Source: Streptomyces brasiliensis
GTDB lineage: Bacteria; Actinomycetota; Actinomycetes; Streptomycetales; Streptomycetaceae
DNA length: 64,000 nt
Assembly: GCF_014647875.1 (NCBI RefSeq)
Contig: NZ_BMQA01000031.1
Span: 1-64,000, forward strand
Direction of reading: 5' to 3'
Part shown: in pieces, positions 16,624 to 25,286 of the stretch
How positions within the stretch are numbered: the first letter of the stretch is position 1
How the letters are laid out: the number at the start of each line of letters is the position of its first letter
Translations under genes and position numbers: made by a program
Notes under the pieces: model-generated
Told to the model about the DNA's origin: nothing
Databases searched by the model: none
The model's input: the letters and a program-made list of their open reading frames with translations, nothing else

Positions 16624-17687
16624 AGGGCCGGCTCCTGAGGCTTCTCGCCCTCCTCGACCAGCCGCGCCAGGATCCGGCGTGCGGCCAGCCCACCGGTGTC
16701 GATGTTGATGCTCAGCTCCTGGTAACCGGTGCGCTCCGTGCCGAGCGTGCGCTGCAGCAGGTTGAGCGCGTCCACGTCCTGCATGACCACCGTGTGGTTG
16801 TTGGCCCGCAGGAACTCGGTGACCTCGGCGTCGGCGGTCGCCCAGTCCCGGGAGACGGCCCAGAAGTCGTACACCTTGCCGTCTGCGGACGGCGTGATGG
16901 CGTACGTGATCTCGGTGTGGAAGCCGCCCGGGTCACTGCCGTCCGCCTCCGGCAGCACCCCGACCGGTGCGATCCGGCTGTGCAGCAGATACAGGCACGG
17001 CGCGTGGTACTCGATGTCCTGCCAGCGCGTGATCCGGCCCTCGATACCGGTGGACTTGGCGTAGAACGGCGGACACGCCGCGTCGGCCATGCGCCGGCTG
17101 ACGCGTACGATCCCGGCGCCCTCGTCGACCTCGGTGGTGATCGGGGTCTCGGCGACCTCCGGGGTGCCGATGTAACCGCCGTGCAGATACGTCTCGTGCG
17201 ACAGGTCGAGGAGGTTGTCGACGAGCAGGCCGTAGTCGGCGTCGATCGGCTCCATGCCGCGCACGCTGACCCAGCCGGGGGAGTCCAGGTGGCGGGCCCG
17301 GGGAATGGTGACCGGGTCGGCCAGCGCCGGGTCGCCGATCCACACCCAGATCAGGGAGTCCAGTTCGGCCACGGGGTAGGAGGCGACGCGGGCCGTGCGC
17401 GGGATGCGTTTCTGGCCCGGCACGTACACGCAGGTGCCCGTCGTGTCGTAGGTGAACCCGTGGTAGCCGCAGACGATCCGGTCGCCGTCGAGCCGGCTCG
17501 CGGACAGCGGGTAGCGCCGGTGCACACAGCGGTCGTGCAGGGCGACGGGCGTGCCGTCCTCCTCGGTCCGGTAGAAGACGAGCGGCTCCCCGAGGATCGT
17601 CCGGCCGAGCAGCTCCTCGCGCCCGACCTCGTGACTGTAGGCGGCGACGTACCACTGGTTCCTGGCGAAGGCGGTGGTGTGAGGCAT
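16620..17687 (-). CDS. vanA: Rieske oxygenase, vanillate O-demethylase-type (VanA-like)
   Basis: 355 aa. Rieske [2Fe-2S] ligands C54, H56, C73, H76 (CVHRRYP ... CGYHGF) and mononuclear iron ligands in DLSHETYLH (D161, H164, H169). Matches the VanA/LigX-type aromatic O-demethylase group, which converts vanillate to protocatechuate plus formaldehyde. Protocatechuate would feed the pca operon in this window. ATG 17687 has AGGAG upstream. First gene of the three-gene operon; a 14-bp inverted repeat lies 58-91 nt before its start. Confidence 0.85.
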   Translation of the reverse strand: MPHTTAFARNQWYVAAYSHEVGREELLGRTILGEPLVFYRTEEDGTPVALHDRCVHRRYPLSASRLDGDRIVCGYHGFTYDTTGTCVYVPGQKRIPRTARVASYPVAELDSLIWVWIGDPALADPVTIPRARHLDSPGWVSVRGMEPIDADYGLLVDNLLDLSHETYLHGGYIGTPEVAETPITTEVDEGAGIVRVSRRMADAACPPFYAKSTGIEGRITRWQDIEYHAPCLYLLHSRIAPVGVLPEADGSDPGGFHTEITYAITPSADGKVYDFWAVSRDWATADAEVTEFLRANNHTVVMQDVDALNLLQRTLGTERTGYQELSINIDTGGLAARRILARLVEEGEKPQEPAL

Positions 17688-17745
17688 GGATGCGGCTCCT
17701 GTCCCTGTCGGTGGCGTCATCGTCGGGACGGTCGCCACGGGACGG

Positions 17746-17778
17746 CAACGCTCCTTCCGCCTCACGGAAGGAGCGTTG
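17746..17778. promoter_or_regulatory. Perfect 14-bp inverted repeat upstream of vanA
   Basis: CAACGCTCCTTCCG, a 5-nt spacer (CCTCA) and CGGAAGGAGCGTTG form a perfect dyad in the 347-nt divergent region between vanA and the phospholipase gene. There is no T tract on either side, so it is not a standard terminator. The position suits an operator of the vanA operon or a leader hairpin. The rest of this intergenic region shows nothing else clear. Confidence 0.55.
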
Positions 17779-18034
17779 GAAGACCGCCTCGTCCGCCTTC
17801 ACGAACGGGGGACACCGGTATGCCCATGGGGACGTTCTCGGCCAACCGGAGCTTTCCGCATCGGAATTCACGGTCAACCACCGCTTGGCGAGATCTTGGG
17901 TGCACGTACCTCCGGCCGTCACATCCGCGCCACCCGACCCTTCCCTGCCGTTCGCTGCCCTTGGAACACTCGCACCGCGCGCATTCCGCCACGTTCCGGC
18001 GATCCCGCACCCCAGGATGAGAGGTTGTTCACGC

Positions 18035-20086
18035 ATGTCCGAGGTCAACCGGCGCAGATTCCTCCAACTCGCGGGCGCCACCACCGCGTTCACCGCGCTG
18101 TCCAGCAGCATCGAGCGTGCCGCGGCGCTGCCCGCGAACCACCGCACGGGGTCGATCGAGGACGTCGAGCACATCGTCGTCCTGATGCAGGAGAACCGCT
18201 CTTTCGACCACTACTTCGGCTCCCTCAAGGGCGTGCGCGGCTTCGGCGACCCGCGTCCGGTGTCCCGCCCGGACGGCAAGTCGGTCTGGTACCAGTCGGA
18301 CGGCACGAAGGACCTGCTGCCCTTCCACCCCGAGGCCGACGACCTGGGCCTGGCGTTCATCCAGGACCTGCCGCACGGGTGGAACGACGGACACGCGGCC
18401 GTCAACGGCGGCAAGTACGACAAGTGGGTGCCGTCCAAGGGCGCCACGACGATGGCGTATCTGAACCGCGGCGACATCCCGTTCCACTACGCGCTCGCCG
18501 ACTCCTTCACCATCTGCGACGCGTACCACTGCTCCTTCATCGGCTCGACCGACCCGAACCGCTACTACATGTGGACGGGTTACACCGGCAACGACGGCCA
18601 GGGCGGCGGTCCGGTCCTCGGCAACGACGAGGCGGGCTACGGCTGGACGACGTACCCGGAGCGCCTGGAGAAGGCCGGGGTCTCCTGGAAGATCTACCAG
18701 GACGTCGGCGACGGCCTGGACGCGAACGGCGGCTGGGGCTGGATCGGTGACGCCTACCGCGGCAACTACGGCGACAACTCGCTGCTCTACTTCAACCAGT
18801 ACCGCACTGCCAAGCCCGGCGACCCGCTGTACGACAAGGCCCGCACCGGTACCGACGCCCGCAAGGGCGAGGGCTTCTTCGACCAGCTGAAGGCCGACGT
18901 CAAGGGCGGAAGGCTGCCGCAGATCTCCTGGATCGCCGCCCCCGAGGCCTTCACCGAGCACCCCAACTGGCCCGCCAACTACGGCGCCTGGTACATCTCC
19001 CAGGTCCTGGACGCACTCACCTCCGACCCGAAGGTGTGGGCGAAGACGGCACTGTTCATCACGTACGACGAGAACGACGGCTTCTTCGACCACCTCGTCC
19101 CGCCGTTCCCGGCCGGCTCCGCCGCCCAGGGCAAGTCGACGGTCGACGCCGGTCCTGACCTCTTCAAGGGCGACTCCGGCCATGTGGCCGGCCCCTACGG
19201 CCTCGGCCAGCGCGTGCCGATGCTCGTCGTCTCCCCGTGGAGCAAGGGCGGTTTCGTCTGCTCCGAGACCCTCGACCACACCTCGATCATCCGGTTCATG
19301 GAGCGCCGCTTCGGGGTGCACGAGCCGAACATCTCGCCCTGGCGGCGCGCGGTCTGCGGCGACCTGACCGCCGCGTTCGACTTCTCCCGCAAGGACGCCA
19401 GGCCGGCCGCGCTCCCGGACACCGCCGGCTACGAGCCGCAGGACCACGACCGCCACCCCGACTACGTCCCGGCCCCGCCCGCCAACCCCGTCCTGCCCAA
19501 GCAGGAGCGCGGCCGCAAGCCCACGCGCCCGCTCAAGTACGCCCCGATCGTGGAGGGTTCGGCGGACGCCGCGGCCGGGAAGTTCACGCTCAGCTTCGCC
19601 TCCGGCGCCAAGGCGGGCGCCGCCTTCCTCGTCACCTCCGGCAATCGCACCGACGGTCCCTGGAGCTACACCACCGAGGCCGGCAAGTCCGTCTCCGACA
19701 CCTGGAACTCGGCGAACTCGAACGGCTCGTACGACCTGACCGTGCACGGCCCCAACGGCTTCCTGCGCGTCTTCAAGGGCCCGGGCTGGTCCGCCGGACC
19801 CGAGGTCAGCGCGCGCCACACCGGCGACGACGTCGAGCTCGTCTTCACCAACAAGGGCTCGGGCACGGTGAAGCTGAAGCTGGCGAACGGCTACGGCGGC
19901 AGGCCGCGCACGGTCACGGTGCGGACCGGGGCGACGGTCAGGCAGACCGTGAACCTCGCGGACAGCGGGCGCTGGTACGACCTGACCGTCACGTCCGAGT
20001 CGGATCCGACGTTCCTGCGCCGGTTCGCCGGCCATGTGGAGAACGGCCGCTCCGGCGTCAGCGACCCGGCGATCGTCACGGAGTGA
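18035..20086 (+). CDS. Tat-exported phospholipase C (phosphoesterase family)
   Basis: 683 aa, near the usual length of non-haemolytic PlcN proteins. Twin-arginine signal (RRRFLQ, residues 6-11). Phosphoesterase core with VVLMQENRSFDHYFG, GSTDPNR, FITYDENDGFFDH and RVPMLVVSPW, then two beta-rich C-terminal DUF756 repeats (about residues 500-680). Secreted hydrolysis of phosphatidylcholine or -ethanolamine, probably for phosphate scavenging. ATG 18035 begins exactly at the Tat signal. Divergent from the van operon. Confidence 0.93.
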   Translation: MSEVNRRRFLQLAGATTAFTALSSSIERAAALPANHRTGSIEDVEHIVVLMQENRSFDHYFGSLKGVRGFGDPRPVSRPDGKSVWYQSDGTKDLLPFHPEADDLGLAFIQDLPHGWNDGHAAVNGGKYDKWVPSKGATTMAYLNRGDIPFHYALADSFTICDAYHCSFIGSTDPNRYYMWTGYTGNDGQGGGPVLGNDEAGYGWTTYPERLEKAGVSWKIYQDVGDGLDANGGWGWIGDAYRGNYGDNSLLYFNQYRTAKPGDPLYDKARTGTDARKGEGFFDQLKADVKGGRLPQISWIAAPEAFTEHPNWPANYGAWYISQVLDALTSDPKVWAKTALFITYDENDGFFDHLVPPFPAGSAAQGKSTVDAGPDLFKGDSGHVAGPYGLGQRVPMLVVSPWSKGGFVCSETLDHTSIIRFMERRFGVHEPNISPWRRAVCGDLTAAFDFSRKDARPAALPDTAGYEPQDHDRHPDYVPAPPANPVLPKQERGRKPTRPLKYAPIVEGSADAAAGKFTLSFASGAKAGAAFLVTSGNRTDGPWSYTTEAGKSVSDTWNSANSNGSYDLTVHGPNGFLRVFKGPGWSAGPEVSARHTGDDVELVFTNKGSGTVKLKLANGYGGRPRTVTVRTGATVRQTVNLADSGRWYDLTVTSESDPTFLRRFAGHVENGRSGVSDPAIVTE

Positions 20087-20152
20087 CGAGGAGATGAACA
20101 GCGCCTCGTACGGGCTGGCCGGACACCGGTCGCATCAGGGTAGTGTGCCCCG

Positions 20153-20980
20153 GTGACCACTCATTCGAACACTCCTGCAGGCTGGTACCCGGACCCGCAC
20201 GGGGCGCCCCAGACGCTCCGCTACTGGGACGGCGCGCAGTGGACCGAGCACACGAACCAGCAGGGCGCGGCGCAGCAGGCCGCGCCCCAGGCGGCCGTCC
20301 CGCCGCAGGCCGCGGCCGACCCGCGCGTGCAGCGCCAGGTGCAGCAGCAGGCCGGTGTCGCCGCGGGCGGCGCCGGCGGTGGCACGCTGTTCACCGAACC
20401 GGTCCTGGTCGTGAACCAGAAGGCCAAGCTCATCGAGCTGACCAATGAGTACAAGGTCATGGACCAGGCCGGCCGGGAGCTCGGCTCGGTCGTCGAGGTC
20501 GGGCAGAGCGCGTTCAAGAAGGTGCTGCGCTTCGTCTCCAGCCTCGACCAGTTCATGACGCACAGGCTGGAGATCCGTGATGCGTACGGGCAGCCGCAGC
20601 TGGTGCTGACCCGGCCCGCGAAGTTCCTCAAGTCGCGGGTGATCGTGACGCGTCTGGACGGCTCGCCGGTGGGCGAGATCGTCCAGCAGAACGTGATCGG
20701 GAAGATCAACTTCGCGATGAACGCGGACGGCCGGCAGGTCGGTGCGATCAAGGCGGAGAACTGGCGGGCGTGGAACTTCGCGATCGTCGACCACGCGGAC
20801 AACGAGGTCGCCCGGATCACCAAGACCTGGGAAGGCCTCGCCAAGACGATGTTCACGACCGCGGACAACTACGTGCTGCAGATCCACTTCCAGCTCCCCG
20901 AGCCGCTGCTGAGCCTCGTGGTGGCGACGGCCCTGACCGTCGACACGGCGCTCAAGCAGGACTCCCGGGGCCTCGGCTGA
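20153..20980 (+). CDS. DUF2510 / phospholipid scramblase-like (LURP-one) protein
   Basis: 275 aa. N-terminal DUF2510 motif (PAGWYPDPHG ... LRYWDGAQWTEHT), a Gln/Ala-rich linker (about residues 35-75) and a scramblase/LURP-one beta-barrel domain ending in a hydrophobic helix (LLSLVVATALTVDTAL). GTG 20153. Membrane-associated role likely; biochemical function in bacteria is not established. Stands alone between phospholipase and a convergent transporter gene. Confidence 0.85.
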   Translation: MTTHSNTPAGWYPDPHGAPQTLRYWDGAQWTEHTNQQGAAQQAAPQAAVPPQAAADPRVQRQVQQQAGVAAGGAGGGTLFTEPVLVVNQKAKLIELTNEYKVMDQAGRELGSVVEVGQSAFKKVLRFVSSLDQFMTHRLEIRDAYGQPQLVLTRPAKFLKSRVIVTRLDGSPVGEIVQQNVIGKINFAMNADGRQVGAIKAENWRAWNFAIVDHADNEVARITKTWEGLAKTMFTTADNYVLQIHFQLPEPLLSLVVATALTVDTALKQDSRGLG

Positions 20981-21002
20981 CCCGGCGGCCTGTTCGGCAC
21001 AA

Positions 21003-21056
21003 GGGCAACGGCGGCCGGTGCGTGCGAAGTACAGCACGCGTCGGCCGCCGCCTTTG
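21003..21056. terminator. Bidirectional terminator between scramblase-like and EamA genes
   Basis: GGCGGCCG-GTGCGTGC and GCACGC-GT-CGGCCGCC form a long imperfect stem (21010-21049), flanked by AAGG on the left and CCTT on the right. Lies between two convergent genes. Confidence 0.65.
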
Positions 21057-21074
21057 TGTCTGCACGGGGTTCGC

Positions 21075-22022
21075 TCAAAGAGGTGTGAGCCGTCCCGGAT
21101 CCGGTCGTGGCTGCCGGGGTATCAATGCCGGTTCCGGTGATGCCGTGCCCGGTTCCAGGGCCAGCACCGCCGCGACCGGGTGTTCGGCATCGTGCTCAGG
21201 GGCTCTCGGCGTCACCCGGGTCAGCAGCACCACGCCCCACGACGCCACCGCCGCTCCGGCCAAGGCGAGAAGCACGCCCTCGGGGCCGCCCCGCAGGCCC
21301 TGGCCGAGCAGGGTGAGGCCGATGACCGCCGCCGCCACCGGGTTGGCCAGCGTCACCACCGCCAGCGGAGCGCCGAGGCCGCCGCGGAAGGCCGTCTGCG
21401 ACAGCAGCAGCCCGCCGGTCGCGAACGCCGCGACCAGCAGTGCGACCACGACCACCTCCGCGCTCAGCGGCGGACCCGTGCGGTCCGTCGCCGCCACCGT
21501 CACCGTCTGGGTGAGCGCCGAGGCCACGCCGGAGGCGAAGCCCGACGCCGTCGCGTGCCGCAGGCCCGGCCGGGTGCCGGGCCAGGACAGCATGCCGATC
21601 AGAGCCGTGGTCGTACCGGCCACCGCCAGCGCCTCTGGCAGGGACAGCACCCGCGCGGGCGCCGGACCCGACGCCGTCACCAGCAGGGCCGCCAGCCCGA
21701 GCAGCGTGAGCGCGGTGCCCCGCCACTCGACCGCGCTGACCCTCCGCCCGGCGATCCGCGCCCCCATCGGCACGGCCGCGACCAGGGTGAGCGCGCCCAG
21801 CGGCTGGACGACAGTCAGCGGGCCGTACTTGAGGGCAACGACGTGCAGCACCGCTGCGCCGGCGTTCAGGCCGACCGACGTCCACCACGCCCGGGTGCCG
21901 AGCAGCCGCAGGAGGCCCGCACCCGCGTCGCGCGCGGCGAGCCGCTCCTGGGCGACGGCGGCGGCCGCGTAGGCGACCGCGGAGACGAGGGACAGGGCGA
22001 CGGCGACGAGCATGGCGCTCAT
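21075..22022 (-). CDS. EamA/DMT-family membrane transporter
   Basis: 315 aa with about ten hydrophobic helices arranged as two EamA-like repeats and a ~40-aa hydrophilic tail. ATG 22022 overlaps the TGA of the PAP2 gene (ATGA), so the two are co-translated. The substrate of this group (DMT superfamily, SCO-type putative integral membrane proteins) cannot be read from the sequence. Confidence 0.85.
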   Translation of the reverse strand: MSAMLVAVALSLVSAVAYAAAAVAQERLAARDAGAGLLRLLGTRAWWTSVGLNAGAAVLHVVALKYGPLTVVQPLGALTLVAAVPMGARIAGRRVSAVEWRGTALTLLGLAALLVTASGPAPARVLSLPEALAVAGTTTALIGMLSWPGTRPGLRHATASGFASGVASALTQTVTVAATDRTGPPLSAEVVVVALLVAAFATGGLLLSQTAFRGGLGAPLAVVTLANPVAAAVIGLTLLGQGLRGGPEGVLLALAGAAVASWGVVLLTRVTPRAPEHDAEHPVAAVLALEPGTASPEPALIPRQPRPDPGRLTPL

Positions 22023-22813
22023 CGGCCCGCTCCGACCAGGACGTGCTCGTCGCGGATGAACCTGCGGGTGCCGCGCCCGGCCGTGGTGACCGTGCGGTGC
22101 GGCGGGTGGATCACGGCGAGGGCGACGCCGAGCAGCGCCGTGGCGGCGAGGGCGTCGAGCCAGTAGTGGTTCGCGGTGCCGACGATCACCAGCAGTGTGA
22201 GCAGCGGGTGCAGCAGCCACAGCCAGCGCCATCGCGACCGGGTCGCCACGATCAGGCCGATCGCCACCATCAGAGCCCACCCGAAGTGGAGTGACGGCAT
22301 CGCCGCGTACTGATTGGAGAGATGGTCCGAGGTCGGCGGGCCGTACACCGAGGGGCCGTACAGCCGCGCCGTGTCCACCAGGCCCGTCGCGGCCAGCATG
22401 CGCGGCGGGGCGAGCGGGAACGTGAACGGCAGTACCAGCGCGGTGGCGGTGACCACGGCGAGGACTCGGCGGGCCCACACGTAGTGCGCGGGCCGCCGCA
22501 GGTAGAGCCAGACCAGGAAGGCCAGAGTGGCCGGGAAGTGGACGGTCGCGTAGTAGGTGTTCGCCAGGTGGACGAGGGTGTCTCCGTGCAGCAGCGCGGA
22601 CTGCACGGAGACCTCGTCCGGAAGATGCACGGCCCGTTCCATGTCCCATACGCGGTGTGCGTTGTGGAAGGCCTCGCCGGTATGGCCCGTGGCCAGTTGC
22701 CGGCCGAGCTTGTAGACGAGGAAGAGTCCCGCGACGAGCAGGAACTCACGGATGAGCGGGGGCCGGACTATGGAGTCCGGCTCCTGTTCTGCAGGCTCGG
22801 TTCGGGCATTCAT
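22019..22813 (-). CDS. PAP2-type integral membrane phosphatase/lipid synthase
   Basis: 264 aa, about six membrane helices, with the PAP2_3 (inositolphosphorylceramide synthase/AUR1-like) signatures AAMPSLHFGWAL and TANHYWLDALA, which supply the catalytic histidines. Probably dephosphorylates or transfers phospholipid head groups. ATG 22813 has a GGGG tract upstream; the region before it carries the 16-bp repeat array shared with the divergent TetR gene. Confidence 0.85.
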   Translation of the reverse strand: MNARTEPAEQEPDSIVRPPLIREFLLVAGLFLVYKLGRQLATGHTGEAFHNAHRVWDMERAVHLPDEVSVQSALLHGDTLVHLANTYYATVHFPATLAFLVWLYLRRPAHYVWARRVLAVVTATALVLPFTFPLAPPRMLAATGLVDTARLYGPSVYGPPTSDHLSNQYAAMPSLHFGWALMVAIGLIVATRSRWRWLWLLHPLLTLLVIVGTANHYWLDALAATALLGVALAVIHPPHRTVTTAGRGTRRFIRDEHVLVGAGR

Positions 22814-22881
22814 CCCCCGGCCCCTTCGCTGACGGTCGTGCGTGTGCTGGTGCGTGCTGAGACCCGGACCCCGGCCCGAAC

Positions 22882-22987
22882 TCATCGATACGACCGTGTT
22901 CCGATACATCGACGTACCGATACAAGACCGTACCGATACGGTAGTGTACCGATACGCGTGGGTACCGGTACACTGACGTATCGATTG
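22882..22987. repeat. Seven-unit 16-bp-period repeat array (GTACCGATAC) upstream of tetR
   Basis: Related decamers start at exactly 16-bp steps: 22882 (TCATCGATAC), 22898 (GTTCCGATAC), 22914, 22930 and 22946 (all GTACCGATAC), 22962 (GTACCGGTAC) and 22978 (GTATCGATTG). Each is nearly self-complementary (GTA-NNNN-TAC); the 6-bp spacers vary. The array fills the centre of the 256-bp region between the divergent PAP2 and TetR genes, so a multi-site TetR operator is the simplest reading. The period is not a multiple of three, and no coding sequence explains it. Confidence 0.85.
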
Positions 22988-23069
22988 ACGTACGACACAC
23001 TGGAAGCAGGTTTTCGATCCGCCCGCGGGCGCGTCCCGAGGGGCCGCCCATGAGTGAGGAGAAGAGCAG

Positions 23070-23684
23070 ATGACGTCGCAGGCCGCGGACGGACCGGAGA
23101 CGGTCGCCGCCTCGCGCCGCTCCAAGATCACGCCCGAGCGTGAGCAGGAGTTCTTCGACGCCGTGCTCGAGCAGATCCGCGAATGCGGGTACGAAGCGGT
23201 CACCATGGAGGGAGTCGCCGCCAGCACACGCTGCAGCAAGTCCACGCTCTACCGGCAGTGGAAGACGAAGCCCCAGTTCGTGGTGGCCGCCCTGCGCTCC
23301 CGTCGCCGTTCGCGGCTCGCGGGTATCGACACCGGATCACTCGCCGGTGATCTGCGCGAGGCAGCACGGGCGGTGGGCCGCTGGTCGCTCAGGGACACCA
23401 AACTGCTGCAGGCGCTGGGCCATGCCGTCACCCAGGACGAGGAGCTGCTGCGCGCCCTGCGCGAGGCCCTGGTCGAGCCGGAGATCGGCGCGCTGCGGTC
23501 GATCCTGCAGCGCGGGGTGGAGCGCGGCGAGGTCGCCGCCGATCATCCGGCGCTGGAGTACATCCCGGCGCAGATGTTCGGCATCGTGCGTGCCCGGCCC
23601 ATCGTGGACGGGGTGTACGCCGACCCCAACTATCTCGTCTGTTTCGTCGAGGCCGCCGTGCTGCCCGCACTCGGCCTCACCTGA
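23070..23684 (+). CDS. TetR-family transcriptional regulator
   Basis: 204 aa. N-terminal TetR HTH (about residues 23-68: VTMEGVAASTRCSKSTLYRQW) and a C-terminal ligand/dimer domain of the TetR_C_11-like type (VLPALGLT end). ATG 23070 follows GAGGAGAAG. Probably binds the 16-bp repeat array just upstream and controls itself and the divergent PAP2/EamA pair. Confidence 0.92.
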   Translation: MTSQAADGPETVAASRRSKITPEREQEFFDAVLEQIRECGYEAVTMEGVAASTRCSKSTLYRQWKTKPQFVVAALRSRRRSRLAGIDTGSLAGDLREAARAVGRWSLRDTKLLQALGHAVTQDEELLRALREALVEPEIGALRSILQRGVERGEVAADHPALEYIPAQMFGIVRARPIVDGVYADPNYLVCFVEAAVLPALGLT

Positions 23685-23763
23685 GACCCAGGCCGCCGTC
23701 CACGGGATGACTGGACGGTGACCTGCCGGCGCCGCACCGTGGGGACGGGGGCGGCGCACCCCC

Positions 23764-23809
23764 CGGCCGGGTGGGGTTCCTCTTGAGCGGAGGGGACCCC
23801 ACCCGGCCG
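23764..23809. terminator. Bidirectional terminator between tetR and DUF2510 gene
   Basis: CGGCCGGGTGGGGT-TCC (23764-23780) pairs with GGACCCCACCCGGCCG (23794-23809) with one bulged T, around a 13-nt loop. Lies between two convergent genes. Confidence 0.75.
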
Positions 23810-23830
23810 ACTGGCATCCGTCCTCGTCTG

Positions 23831-24844
23831 TCAGACGTTCTGTCCGTCGCCACCGCCGGACGACACCTTGATGCCCTGGGTGAGGGTGTCGATGACGGAC
23901 TCCTTCTGCCCGACGTCGACACCGAAGCGCACCACCACGATCTGCCGGGCGTTCGCGGGCGACGGGAAGGCCAGCGACTCGACGTAGCCGTCGGCGCCCT
24001 TGCTGGTGACGGCCTTCCAGCGGACTAGGTAGCCCTTCTGCCCGGCCACGGTCACGGCCTTGGAGCCCAGCACCTCGTGCGAGGTGATGCTGCCGTAGGT
24101 CTTGCCGCCGTAGGACTCCTTGGCGTTGGCCGCGATGTCCGCCTTGGCGACCTCCTCGGCCGTGTCGCCCTTGGTGCCGAGCACGAGCGCCGGTGCCGAA
24201 TAGGCGCCGCCCGCGGTGCAGCTCTGGGAGGTGTCGCCCGGACACTTGTAGGTGTCGCCGGACGTGACCTGCGCGCCCACGTTCAGCTGCTGCCCGGTCC
24301 AGCCCTCCGGCACGGGGATGCTGATCGCGTTGACCGGGTCGTGCACGGTGCCGCCGCCCTTGACCTTCGGCGGCTCGGACTGCCCCGGCCCCGGTGACTC
24401 CCCACCGGATCCCCCGGACCCACCGTCCGAACCACCCCCCGACTCACCGCCGGGCCCGCCGAAGGGCCCGCCCTTCTGCCCCTCCGAGCCGCCCCCGTCG
24501 CCCCGCCCCTGCTGCGAACCGGCGCGATCGCCGCCGCCGGACCCGTTGTCGGACAGCGCGTACACACCGACCCCGATGCACGCCAGGACCACGGCCGCCG
24601 CCGCGACGGCTATCCCGGTCCGCAACCCGCGCCGCGAGCCGGCCGGCGGCTGCGCGGGGTAACCGGGATAAGCGGGGTAGGGCCCGGCGCCCTGTGCCTG
24701 CGCCGGCGGACCCCACGCGGCAGCCGACCCGGCGGGGCGGGTCTGTTCCGTCCATGCCTTGCCGTCCCACCAGCGCTCGGTGGCCGGACCGTCATTCGTC
24801 TGCCCGGGGTCGGGGTACCACCCGGGAGGAGTCACCTGCGTCAT
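23831..24844 (-). CDS. DUF2510 single-pass membrane protein with Gly/Ser linker
   Basis: 337 aa. N-terminal DUF2510 (PPGWYPDPGQ ... RWWDGKAWTEQT), one membrane helix (about residues 80-102, IAVAAAAVVLACIGVGVYAL), a long Gly/Ser/Asp-rich linker and an extracytoplasmic domain (about residues 165-335) with a single Cys pair (YKCPGDTSQSC). ATG 24844. Likely surface-exposed; function not known. Confidence 0.85.
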   Translation of the reverse strand: MTQVTPPGWYPDPGQTNDGPATERWWDGKAWTEQTRPAGSAAAWGPPAQAQGAGPYPAYPGYPAQPPAGSRRGLRTGIAVAAAAVVLACIGVGVYALSDNGSGGGDRAGSQQGRGDGGGSEGQKGGPFGGPGGESGGGSDGGSGGSGGESPGPGQSEPPKVKGGGTVHDPVNAISIPVPEGWTGQQLNVGAQVTSGDTYKCPGDTSQSCTAGGAYSAPALVLGTKGDTAEEVAKADIAANAKESYGGKTYGSITSHEVLGSKAVTVAGQKGYLVRWKAVTSKGADGYVESLAFPSPANARQIVVVRFGVDVGQKESVIDTLTQGIKVSSGGGDGQNV

Positions 24845-25286
24845 GCCCCCACCGTAAGAGGCGTGGGTGAAAGCGGGATGAGAGCCCCCGGGAACGGTGC
24901 CGCGGCGAGGGCCGCGCATTCCGGCCGAGGCCACTCACTCCGGCCCGGGCCGGGACGCGGAACCCCTCCAGGCGATGCCCGAGGCGCGGCGGCCGTAGAT
25001 CACGAACACCCGACCGCTCGCCCGACTCGCCCACCGGGCCCGCGGCCGGCGCCCGCGCAATCCGCTCGTCGCCTTCTCGGTCCCGCCTTCTCGAAAGTGG
25101 GCTTGTTTTCATGGTCTGTTGACGATTCGTCCGCTGCGGCGCGGCTGGTCGAAGGGGAGGTGCCTCGTCCCCGTACCCTGGTTCACCCGTCACGGCAAGA
25201 GCTGACGCGTCCCGCCTCCGTCCGGCCGCCGGGACGACTACGCTCGAGTTCCGTACGTCGTTCGGGCGACTTGGGGAGGTAACGGG
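24845..25286. other. 442-bp intergenic region, nothing recognised
   Basis: Divergent promoter region between the DUF2510 gene and the large ATPase. No repeat, hairpin, RNA gene or convincing coding frame was found; the TTGACG at about 25120 has no fitting -10. Confidence 0.5.

Noticed and set aside
18015..18034. Possible PHO box (GTTCAC-like) just before the phospholipase C start
   Set aside because: Only one partial unit could be seen, without the second direct repeat needed for PhoP binding.
24361..24500. Repeat-like stretch in the DUF2510 membrane protein gene
   Set aside because: It encodes the Gly/Ser/Asp-rich linker; repetition reflects amino-acid composition, and no CRISPR-like spacing is present.
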